Assembly (NCBI RefSeq): GCF_964199755.1
Contig: NC_133897.1
Span: 163,692,678-163,756,677 of the forward strand
Reading direction: 5' to 3'
Length of the DNA: 64,000 nucleotides
DNA from: Larus michahellis
Lineage: Eukaryota; Chordata; Aves; Charadriiformes; Laridae
The notes under the pieces are model-generated. The model was not told the DNA's origin, did no database searches, and saw nothing but the letters and a program-made list of their open reading frames with translations. Of the stretch, positions 49,501 to 61,500 are shown in pieces. Position numbers and translations under genes: made by a program. The first letter of the stretch is position 1. Every line of letters begins with the position of its first letter.

Positions 49501-52500
49501 AGGGCTGGGAGTGTGGGGAGTACCATAGATCTCTACAGACCACTCTTTGCTCTTGAATGACCCCTTCCTCAGCCTCTAAGTCAAAATAGGTCTCTTTATT
49601 CCAACACAATGAAATAACTAATAATATTCTCCAACCTACCCTGTCTCCTTTGGAGCCAATTTCACCTGGTTTCCCTGGTGCACCCTGCAAATAAATAAGA
49701 GGTGAGCATGGAAGAGCTATCCATAATAACAGTAAATAATCAAATGCACACCTTTGCAATGACTCTTGTGACCTGGGGAAAATTTATTTCCCTGACATTC
49801 CCATAGATTCCTGAGAGACCTCTCTTTGCTCACAAACATCAACAATTAAAGAAAAAGATAAATTTGTTGCAAGCCAGATACCATCCTTGATTGTTTTGGT
49901 TGGTTTTTTTCCCAAGACACAAGCCCTACTTCGAAACAACTGTGGATTTCACTTACCTCTCTTCCGGGAGGACCTTTCTCTCCTGGTTCCCCCTGAGAGA
50001 TACAAGAGAGTAAATTTAGAACAGCACTGGAAGGAGTTGGAAGAAAGAACTTACCTAATAACCACAACTCCAGATTTCTGTTTAGAGAACAAGTTTTCTG
50101 CTACACAGCAGCAGGTTTGGATGATTTATCCTTATCCTACTGCTACAGGTCATCCCTGGAAAGACACATCCTACTATTTAGAAAGCATTTGTTAAGCAGT
50201 AAAGCTGCATACCATGTAAATGTTTGTAAATAAAAGGAAGTAATTTCTGCCAAACCAGATGAGATCAGGACAGATGTTTCATTGAAAGTGTGTTCCTGCT
50301 TTCAATACATTTTATTCCTTTTTCTTACTGAGGGTTCACAAAGCTTCATACGCTTTACTTGGGCTGTTTTAGCTTAATCTGTGCCAACGTTATCACCATG
50401 AGAGTGTAAAGATGTAAGGGACGTAAAATTTTGTAGGTAGAGGTACCATCTTGTGTTACACCAGCTGAGATAATGGATACAGAGCCAACGATAAAGCAAG
50501 TTTGAGCCTGAAAACTTGCCTGTACTTCAGAAACACATCAAGCAACCTCATTTTAAACAAGCACTCTATTAGGATTTTTTTCTGTACTCTGCATTTATAA
50601 TGTGATAATTAAGCAAGACAATCTTTGCATTTTTACTATTTCAGTTAAAAAAAAAAAAAGTCACTGCAGTCCTGAAGTGCACTGATAAAGCAAAGCAAAC
50701 ATTACACTACTTATTGCTAAAATTCTGTACGCTTTCCCATACTGTGAATGGGAAGATTCATCTTTGTAGTCCATTTACAATCCACACACATGATCATATC
50801 TATAATGTATGCATGCAGGTGGTATTTTTTCCCATAATCTGCAAACACATATAACAACTTTGACAGTGCTAGCATTCATCCACACACGCATGAGCAATGT
50901 AACTAATCACAGATGTGTGATCACATCAGCTCCAAATTAGGCAGCATCAGACTCACTCGAGTATTCCTTAGGGCCACTTCAGTTTTAAGTGGCCACCACG
51001 TTTGCTGCTTTAAATTAATTTTCCAGAGAAATATTTCTTCCTCCTCTTTTCATCACGAAACTCCCTTTCCAATCATAAAAAAAAAAAAGAAGAAAAAGAA
51101 AAGAGAATCCTCCTGTGCACAATTCAGCTCTGCTAGATTCACATGAAAACCTTTTAAATCTCATTTTAAGTCACAACAGAGCTAGAAACAAAAATATTTA
51201 TCTAACATTTACCTTTTCCATCCTTCCAGTGGTATGTAGCATATTTTACTCGCTTTGGAAGAACTAAAGATATTGGGTTTCAAGAATGTGATATTTTCAC
51301 GTGTATAGGTATTATTTTAGGTCACTTTGGGAGATACGTGAATGCTTTAATTGCAATGTACCTTTGTTGCTGGTAACAAAGGAATTTTCCTTGGAACAGC
51401 AAATATCAGAAATACCTATATTATTATCAGCACTTAAAACTTCCCTATTTAGCCCTTCTGGGGTTCGTGCAGAGATATAATCTGAGTAATTTAAATACCC
51501 CGTAACCATATTAAGAAGCTATTGAACCGGCCCGATTAATGCACACATTATCAGGGCTGATTGACAGGTACCAACTCAGTAAATGAGATTTTGGATGTTC
51601 GTCCGTAAGAAAAATGCTATTTCTGCAGTCCAGTTTCCTTTAGAAGCACAGAGCTTCGTTTCTTGACCTGCCAGATCTCCTGCCTGTGTTTTTTACCCAG
51701 TTAAAGATGACTAGGTTCCACCTTCGTCAGTCCAACATTTAAAAGCAGGCAATTAGTGGGTCTAATCCATCCCCACACGTACTTACAGGTGGTCCTCGGG
51801 GTCCTATGAAGCCAGGGAGTCCTGGGCTGCCGTTTTCTCCTTTATTTCCTTTAGGACCCTTATGACAGAAATGAGACAGATACTAGCAACCCTTTCTCCA
51901 ACATTTCTTTTCCAGAGCATGCATTTACAGATACACTGGAACGGGGAAATTTGACTGCAGCAGCAGGACTCCCAAAACTGACAAGGAAAGGAAGAACAAA
52001 GTCACTTAGAAAAGCAGATTGCAAACACCATGCTTGCATTATTAATAAGCTATGTGGGGTCCCTGTGAGAAGATGAAAAGGAAGTGACAATTATGGAAGT
52101 GACAGGAGGTATGTTCAGTGGCGACTCTGGCGCTGCGTGGCTTATAAGGTGGTGTTGCAGAGTGGAAACGCTGTGGTGTGCGGCGAGAGGGAAACGGTGC
52201 AGATGGCCACACTGCTCAAACCTGAGAATACAATCAACAGACAGCTACTGAGGTGCTCTTTTGCCCGTATTTCCATGTTCAGTTTAAAAAACGTCTGCCT
52301 TTTACTTATCTCTTGTGATATTCTGCCAAACAATCCCTTTTTCTTACAGATCAGGGCAGCTTAAATGGCAGTTCATGATACAAAGACATTTCACACAGAC
52401 TTCTGGTGTACACTTCCGATATTTTTTTTGGTCTTATTTAACCTTTTCTTTCAAAACTTTGTCCCCTGTCTTCTAATTCGGCACATATCCCTTTTTCCTC

Positions 52501-55500
52501 TTAGAATAAAACTGGTCTTCATTTTAAGCCCATCTTGTGTAAAGTGAGCACCAATGAACCTGACGGGCACCAAGCACATGGAGATGCCATTTGGGTAAGC
52601 CATCAGCCCTGGAGATTTCATATTGCTGTGTGCAGGCTCAAGCATGAGCCCTGTGAAGTGGTGAAGTGGGATGGGCGCTGGTAGCCAGCAGATGCAAAAG
52701 GAGAAAGCTCCTGGCAGGTTTTACCTTGTGATTGCAAGTCAGCAACAGTGAAGGTGGAAAAGAAACCCTTATTGCCACAATAAGCTTCCTCGCTTCTCTT
52801 TTTTTTTTTTTTTTTTTTAATATAGAAATATAATATATTGGCTTGCCACACTACATTTTGAAGGAAATTAGTGCATTTCCAGGCAAGCTGGAAATAAATG
52901 GATTTTTGTACAGCACGTGGAAATACTTCCCATAATAACCTTTATGAAAGGGAGAGGACTTATTTTAATGACAGAGAAGAATACTGACGAGATGACTGTC
53001 TGTTCTGCTGACCAATACTGTCTCTTTGTTTCCCCTTTCTCATCCATCTGACTTTATCCTTTTTCAATCTCTCATGTTATTTTTGGACTGTAAATCCTCT
53101 GGAGCAGAGACTGCTGCAGTTCTGTGTTTGTGCTGCCTGGTGAGTCCCCGGGTCACTAGCTGACTGTGTAGGTAATGTGATAACACGATGATGATTAAAA
53201 AATAACCCCCATTTGGCACTCACAGGGCATCCCAAAGACACGGTGGCCTGGTGAAGACTCAGAAAACCAAAAAGCAGTAACAGAAATTAGGAACAGGCAT
53301 GATGAGAAGAAGAAATGAAGGTTGAAAAGGCACCAGCGGGGATCCATGGGGTAAGAAGTAACAGCAGTGGTCCCGAGACAGTAAGTAGAAGTTGTGTCAA
53401 GGAGAAAAAAGCAGTGGCACCAATTCTTGCCTGCAGAAAGGCTGCGAGACTGCACCACCCCTGTAATCTGTGAGTTATCACCTCCCCATGCAGAAAGGTG
53501 TTGCTTCTGTCTCTGCGAGCACTTAGGAGGAGACATCCCTGCAGCAAAGCACTTAACGTGCACAGGGCACAAGCCTCTTGCCAGGCTGAGGTTGCTTTAT
53601 GGCATTGCAAAGGCCACAAAGAAGAGTGAAGTCCTGCTGCAATTGTTCAGATTTCTCCTGCTGTGCTTTTGTTTCTCTCTGAATCTACCTGCCCAGCAAG
53701 CTGTAACGTCTAGGTGGACAGAGGGAAAAGCCCCGCATTTCAACAGATGCTACTGGACACTTGTGTGGATTTGCTGAATCCTGAACAATTTCCAGTAGCA
53801 GAACAGAGAAATAAAATCCTCCTCACCGCCCTCCTTACAGCACTTCATTACCATGCTGTTCTTCCACACAGAATGGCCCCGGGGGGGTTTCATTCTGCTT
53901 CATGATCTTGGTTTACTGCCCACTGCCTGCTCTTTCCCCAAGTGCCTGGGGAGGATTTTTTCTGCTGCTGCTGTTCCTCAGTGGCACTCTGCCAAGTCCC
54001 CGAGGCCCTCTCCTTCCTTGTGACAACTCTCTGCTGGTTGCACAGTCTCTGCTTGGCAAAATTAAGTGTACTGGTGAAGATGAGGCATGCCAATCTTTTT
54101 TCCATACCGGGTAATCAATCATCTTCTTTTTCTGTGAACACTTAACTTTTGCTGGGAAAAAATGATGACCCAGCTAGCAGCTCAATTCCAGGAACGTAGC
54201 CAAACCCCCCTCAGGTGCCATGGCCAGCCAGTGATTTTCAGATCACTGGTCTTCAGACACAGCAACTTCGGGGATGGTAAGCAGCTACACGTAACCCACT
54301 CCACCTATACTTCATCAGACACCTCCCCTTGACATAACTGCTTGCTGCATGAGCTTCCCTTTGTGGTACTTACTGGGTTACCTGCTGGGCCAGGTTCTCC
54401 TGCAGATCCAGGCAATCCATTCTTGCCCTATGTCAAAAGGAAAAAGGTTAGTGAAGTAACGTATACCACAATTAAAAATAACCACCTACTGCTACACCAG
54501 CAGGCATCTCTTTAGCATTGTCCAACCTCCTCTCTTGGCAGACTACAGAGTAAGGATCTCATATTTTCAATTGACCCCACAACTTCTGCATCCATGGTTG
54601 CATGGTTGAGCCCATCTCAGGACAAAGAGTGAGAGATGTGGACCCAAATTCCCTAGTCTGAAGAGGACCTAATCAGCATTCCTCCTCGTCCATTTCTTCA
54701 CCCTTATCATATTTTAGGACAAGGAGTAACGGTTTTAAATTGAAAGAGGGGAGATTTAGATTCGATATCAGGAAGAAATTTTTTACTGTGAGGGTGGTGA
54801 GGCACTGGCCCACGTTGCCCAGAGAAGCTGTGGATGCCCCATTCCTGGAGGTGTTCAAGGCCAGGCTGGATGGGGCTTCGAGCAACCTGGTCTAGTGGGA
54901 GGTGTCCTTGCCCATGGCAGGGCGTTGGAACTGGGTGATCTTTAAGGCCCCTTCTAACCCAAACCATTCTATGATTCTATAGGCAGCATCCTCCTGTATG
55001 GATGGAGCCACCTACTATGGCAGCTCCAAGTTACTAGTGTTCAGACAAACCCCTTTAGTCCGTGTTTGAAGGACCTCTTGGCAACTTACTGAACAATGTT
55101 AAAGTGCTCTGCACTAGCCAACAGATACCTCCGGATCCCTCCACACCTTCCCGCTTTAGAAAACTTCCTCTCTCCAGTGATTGAGGCAGGTCCTGCAAAT
55201 TACTGCCTACAATCTTCTTCTCAGGGCTGTCATCTGAATCAGGGTCCAGAGGCCAGGCATCTCCTTTTTAATCAACTCAGGCTTCCCCTTTTTTGGGGAA
55301 TAGAGAGAAACACTTGTTCTTAAGCCTTGAGGCATTTGATACCTGCCTGGCACCAAACAACTCAGAATGAGGAGCTGTTTCTCACCGTTCCTTATCAAAG
55401 TAGCTGAGCTGACCATCTACACTGACTAAAGTTTGGTAAGACGAAATTCTGCACCCTGCTCCTCTCTCCTCCAAGCTCACTATGCAGAGGTGGTTTTCAC

Positions 55501-58500
55501 TGCATTGGAGATGACCATAAAGACCAGCCCTTTTAATGGCAATATTCAAAATCATGCCTCACACTCCTTTACTAGAGAAGAAACAAAGCAGAGGAAGAAC
55601 AAGAGAAGCTGATACTTTGCCCTCCAGCATACAAAACCCCAAGTATCTCTTCTCCAAAGAAGAATACGGCCTGGAGTTAATGATAATTTCTGTCTCCTCA
55701 AATCTTCTTATTCATTGCTAGCGCTGTGCAGGGGCATGACATGTGAGTGAATGATGCCAGCAGTACAGGAATAATGAGATAAATTACAAAGTAGACACAG
55801 GAGGTCTCCATATGTTCCTGCAGCCTAATTCAAACCCTTACCCTCCCAGCTCAGAGGGACCTGCCGCTCCAGCTCCCGGCATTGCTGGCTGAATCAGCAT
55901 TTTGCCCTAATTATGGAACATGTTGTAGAATCTGTTTCACTAGCAGGTCTTCTGAAAAGTATCACTCATTGCAACATATTAAAGATGTGCCCAGGTTTAA
56001 CAACAGAGACCTGCATTCAAATTTAGAAAGGGTTGGTTTTTAAGAGCAAACTGAAAAAAACAGGAAAGGAATAAAAGTAATTTCTCAGCCATCCCAAATG
56101 ACACTTTCTGAAATGTCAACTAAATTGCCATTTCTCCACTGAAGTTGTAATAGAACTCCACAGGTCTCCAATTAAAAAAAAGGTCTCCTAAAATTATGTT
56201 GGGGTTTGGTTTTTTTTCAGAAGAAATTTCAGAGACCATGACAAGAATGAACAGGATTACAACTGGACCCCACATATCTCAAACTGGGCACCCACAATTA
56301 GTGTCTGCCTTTGCAAACCGAAGCCATGCGAGAAGTGAGTGTGATGCCAGAGGCAGGACTGGAATATGAGCCCTTCTGACTCTGCAGTCCTGGCAGAATC
56401 CATTTTTCCCACCAGGTCAGCAACCATCACTTCATTGCACTATTATAAGTCTTCATCAGTTTCTGGCAATATCTGTCTTTCTCAAAGTAGGCAAAGCGTT
56501 TTAATCAAACATCACTTGAATCTTGCTGTCGTGGTTTAGCCTCAGATGGCAACAAAGAACCACGTGCCGCTTGCACGTGCCTTCCTAATACTGGAATTAG
56601 TATTATTCCCCCTTCCTAATACTGGAGTTGCTGCCCCCTCCCCCGGCAGCTCAGGGTGGGCGTGGCTCACATGGCATGGAATACCAGGAAAAATTAACCC
56701 TATCCCCACCGGAACCAGGACACTTGCTTAAGACTCTGTCTTAACCGCTACTTATAGGATTTGAGACAGACTCTTCTTCCAAAGCAGAGTTCTGGGCTGC
56801 AGGACATTCCCACGATAGACAACGTACCTCCAGAAGTGGTTTGTCAGGAGGGAAAACTCACCGGCTGCCCTCTGAGTCCTCGAGGGCCCTGCGGTCCTAT
56901 GGGACCTGTTTCACCCTGAAATGAAGAAAAGTAATCTGGTGAGAGGGAAAGATCTGACATGAAGGCAAGCAAATAGGCATTTAAAAATGTTCCTACTAAA
57001 TTAGGCTGTTCACGTATTAGAGGGAAACAGCATTAAAAAAGAGCGTCACTACCACCTTTCAGTCCTGTATGAGGAAGACCAGCCTTTTGAATTTTAAACC
57101 TCTGTCATTTAATGCAGTCTGATTACAGGCAGAAACCATTGTTATCAGGTTATCTTAAAGTTTGTTTTCTCAGGGACGGAGACTCTCCAGTATTTCTCAA
57201 AAATTGACGACTTTATTCTCTCTTGAGGGAGGCTTAAGACCAGCTTCTATCTTCTCTGAGGGGTTCCCTGAGGTCTGTCTTCCATTTTACTTTGAAGGGT
57301 ACCATTTACAGCACAACAGTTTTCCAGTGGTACAAGGGGGTGCAAATGAGAAGCCATTTCCCCAGGTCCCATGGCAATGGCACATCAGCCGCTTGGTACA
57401 TCACCCAGCAGCCGCCGCAGGATCCCACGTCAGCCGCGCTCTCCCAGGACTTTGTTATGTGACTGTGTTTGACACGAGTAATGTCAGAGGATCTGTTTGT
57501 ACCGTCTCTCTTTCCTCTGAGCGGCAGCGTCTTATTCCGTAGGTATTTCATAGATTTCCGAGGAGCCACGCAGGCAGTAAAGTACGGCTTCTGCAGAGGA
57601 AGCGTGACAGGACCTGGCCCAGTGGGACCTGCGGAACGGAGCACTGCTCGGAGAGGGGTGGCAGAAAGCAGGTCCGTGGCTTTGCAGCCCAGCCTGGGAT
57701 TCAAACAACGCAGCTTTCTCTGCCCTTCCAAAGAGATAACTGACATTTAAGCATCAGCAGCCGAGCAGTGACAAAGGCCCTCAAATTCTTTCTTACCCTA
57801 ATGATCTTTGCACAAATTATCCCCTGTGCAGCGCCACAGGAATTCACCCTTTATTGCAGTTTCTGCAGTTGTTTCCAGTCAAGGTCGCTGTGAATTAACA
57901 TTTTCATTTGTCAGGGAGAAGGAGGTTAGTTTCTGCTCAAAATGGTATACTTACATCCTTCCCTGGTGGCCCCTCACGCCCAGCAGGACCTGTTGCACCT
58001 GGCTCCCCCTGCATTTCCACAAAAAGGAAAGAGAGATCAGCTCAAGGTTGAAGACAGACCAGTAGCACCACTTTAAGTGGTGTGGGGTTTCTCCAATATT
58101 GGATTCAGCTCAGTGAAAACTTTTTTAAAGCCAGCAAGAGTCTCGTACATCACGCGTGACACGCAGCTTATAAAAATAACTCAGAAGCATCTTCTGTAAG
58201 TGGTGCACAAGGCAGTGCGCTGCTTTCCAGCAGAATATTTGCTACTGCTGGTGCAGTCACTGAAAACCACCAACCTATTCATGATACAGAAACTACCGTA
58301 ATGAGGAGTACCAGCACTGGATTTTTCAGCTAAGCTCCTGCAAGCAGAGCATTTTATTTCCCTGTAAAAATCCCGAATTAGGCAGAAGGACATTCAGTTT
58401 TGTATTCCACTTTCTACAGCCAAGAGCTTTTTGTAATGCATTGTTCAGAACTGAGAGGAGACCAACATTTCATGCAGGACTTGAGTTTTGGCATTTATGA

Positions 58501-61500
58501 TCCAGAGGCAACTAAGTCAAAAGGCTGGAGACATTCTTACAGAATTACAGGAATTCTCATTTCTGTAAATTTTGTCCCTCAACTTACTTTGTACTTCTTA
58601 GGCATTTTTGGAGGAGAGATGATACTTGTCCAACAAGTGCGGTAGGTTTCCTCAAACTGAACATCAGCATTAGTACCAGAGGGATGTGGTACGGAGGCAT
58701 ACTTGAAACTTTCTCAAAAAGGGAGCATGAGAGAACTCATCTTTACCAGCTGCCTCACCTTACCTAGAAGCAGAACTTCAGGAGAGCAAATGAAGACAGC
58801 TGCTGTGATTGTATGCTATGGGTGTCACCCGCGGAGTTGCGGTTGAAAACAATCACGTCAGACCCAGACCTGTCATCATTTTTACCCACTGCCTGAGAAA
58901 GGTCAACAATTCACACAATCTTTCTCCAAAGGATAATTAAGCATGTGGTACATGTTACTTACCCGGGGGCCTGGGGGACCTGTATCACCTCTCTGTCCTT
59001 TGAAACCCTACAAGAGAGGATTAAATCGATAATTATCCATTACCTTGATGCATGAAACACTAAGAAAATCTAGCCTGAATGTGTACTTAATAACGTTCCC
59101 AATTTTGCCTAAGATTACCGGGGACTGCTCAGCACAGAGCTGCCATGTCTCAGGGAGTGATAGGAAGGGCCACATCACAGGAAGAAAGACCTTTCCGTGG
59201 CTCCTTAGGCTGCAAGACCAAGACTGTATTGTGTGTATTCCTGGGGTGGCCAGCCAACTTTTTAACCTTAAATTTCATTGTCCCCATCCTTTCAGAGGAC
59301 ATGTCACAGCACAAGGACTACAGCTGTGACCGTGCTTTCTGGTAGAAGGGGTGTCATGAGGTTATGTGCTTTGACTTCCAGGTAACGGACCTTCTCCAAG
59401 TGTCAAGGATTTGGAAATGCCTGTGTTCGATTTTTGTTGATTATTTATTTATTTAGTCACAATGCTGTGACCATTCTCAGTCAGGCCAGCCCTTTGGTTA
59501 TATGTCTCCATCAGTAAGGGGCCTCATCTGCCCAACAAAATCTTTCCAGTTACAGAATAGAAGGGTGACTGGATTGAACCTGTCAGAGAAGCACCTACCG
59601 GTAAGCCTCTGGCACCCTCCTGGCCTGGGAGCCCCGGTTCTCCAGGCTTTCCCTATGGGAAACAATCATGTTCATGTTAGTGAGAGTCACAGGTCCATCT
59701 CTCTGCTGTTGAAAACTCTTCCCACTCTGCTCCCTCAGATGTAGTAACACTGAGAACTGTGATTGCCCAGGGTTTCTCAAGCAAGGTTGGAGTCTGAGCA
59801 TGCGAGGACAGTAGTGACAGACATTCCCATACATACCCTTACCTGCAGTTTCAGAGAATCATAGAATAGAACCACAGACTCATCTAGGTTGGAAGGCAAC
59901 TTTAAGATCATCGAGCCCAATCATTAACCTAACACTGCCAAAACCACCACTAAACCATGTCCCTCAGCACCACGTCTACCCGTCTATTAAATACCCCCAG
60001 GGATGGGGATTCCATCACTTCCCTGGGCATCCTGTTCCAATGCTTAACAACCCTTTCGGTGAAGAAATTTTTCCTAATACCTAATCTAATCCGCCCCTGG
60101 CGCAAATTGAGGCCACTTCCTCTTGTCCTGTCACCTGTTACTTGGGAAAAGAGACCAACCCCCACCTCACAAAACCTCCTTTCAGGTGGTTGTAGAGAGC
60201 AATAAGGTTTCTCCTCAGCCTCCTTTTCTGAACACAGTCTTTGAGGTTCAAAGCCAGCTTACACCTTTGGGCTGGTGCACCTTTACAGTGTTTTAATGTT
60301 GAAGGGGTAATACCAGTAACTGCATCAATACCTAGTCAGCACATACAAAATCATCACCTGCATGTAGAAACCAGGTGTTTTGATGCAAGCACACAACTGT
60401 CTGCAGCTGCTGTGACAAGTGCTGCTCCACATACCAGTTGTCCTTGTAAGTGGACACGGAATCACCAAGTCCCGTTTGACAAGTCACAGAAAGAGGCTGG
60501 CAATGCCAGATACTGGAGGCACATTCTTCATATGACAAACACAGTTGCAAGGAATAACTTTCACTGCCCAGTTTATTAAGATTTCCTTTTGGCTGACAAC
60601 TTCGTGGCTCAGCTTTTTTCACTCAACAAATGCAAGTACAGACTAAGTAGAGGAACTCAAATATTAAACCTCTAATCCTGTACAACAGAACTGTCTCAGA
60701 GCAGTCCAGAAAAGGCTTCTTTAAAGATACCTCTTTTATGAGGTATCTTTACATACTTTTTATGACCCATAATCTTTTACCTAAAAAATAGATCACTAGG
60801 TTTAATGTTACAAGACAACCTTCTTTCTCTGCAATATTTACAGTAGCTGTAAAAGTGGAATCACTAAGTCTCAGCGTATTTATGGTAGCTGTAAAAGTAA
60901 AAGAACACAGTTTCTCTCCAAGATTGCTAGTGTGTGACTCTTATAAATTGCTTGAGGCAATACAGTCCTTCTGGTGTTAACAAAAGACATGCAAACAGGC
61001 TCCCTGCCCCTACTAAGGAATCCATAGATAGGCAGCTCCAAAAGCAATGACTGGATGCAGGCTCTGATTGCATGAGTGAAACAGTTTCAAATAACGTTAC
61101 CGGTTCCCCAAGAGATCCTGGCTTGCCATCTTTGCCGTCATTCCCAGCAATGCCCTGTAAGTGGAACGCAAAACAGGGTATAAGGAAGGAGCCAATAGGA
61201 AAGACTGGTGTGGTTTTTGTCACCGTGAGTTTCACAGTGACAGCTCTGCTTCATCACGGCATACTTAAGTTTGTCTAACCCTCCAAAATCTACCTTATTT
61301 CTGTGGCTCAGCCATAAACCTCTCCTTGCCACACCACTGTAACAGCATAAACTGTTTCCCTTTCCAATATGGCAAGTCTAAGGGGTTTCCTCCTTCCTGC
61401 GAGCACTCCAACTATCTTAAAACAGGATTCTAGAAACAGCTGTTATAAATCATTATAATTTCATTATCTTCATTCTTCTAGGCCTCTTTGTGCTAGAAAT

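Larger units (their letters stand above)
54428..56861 (-). other. Collagen intron with CR1 and LTR insertions
   Basis: Contains the CR1 fragment at 54714-54981 and the solo LTR at 56527-56722. No additional Gly-X-Y exon was found between them. Confidence 0.7.
59653..61100 (-). other. Collagen intron with CR1, hairpin and direct repeat
   Basis: Holds a minus-strand CR1 fragment (59855-60230), a perfect inverted repeat (60722-60751) and a 22-base near-direct repeat (60835-60898). Confidence 0.7.

Noticed and set aside
53195-54145. Cluster of overlapping frames on both strands in a collagen intron
   Set aside because: Mutually overlapping in several frames with no domain; best read as stop-poor intron.
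57590-57640. Minus-strand reading with Gly-Pro-Thr-Gly-Pro as a possible extra collagen exon
   Set aside because: Gly periodicity fails after a few residues, the acceptor lacks a pyrimidine tract, and the phase does not fit the phase-0 neighbours.
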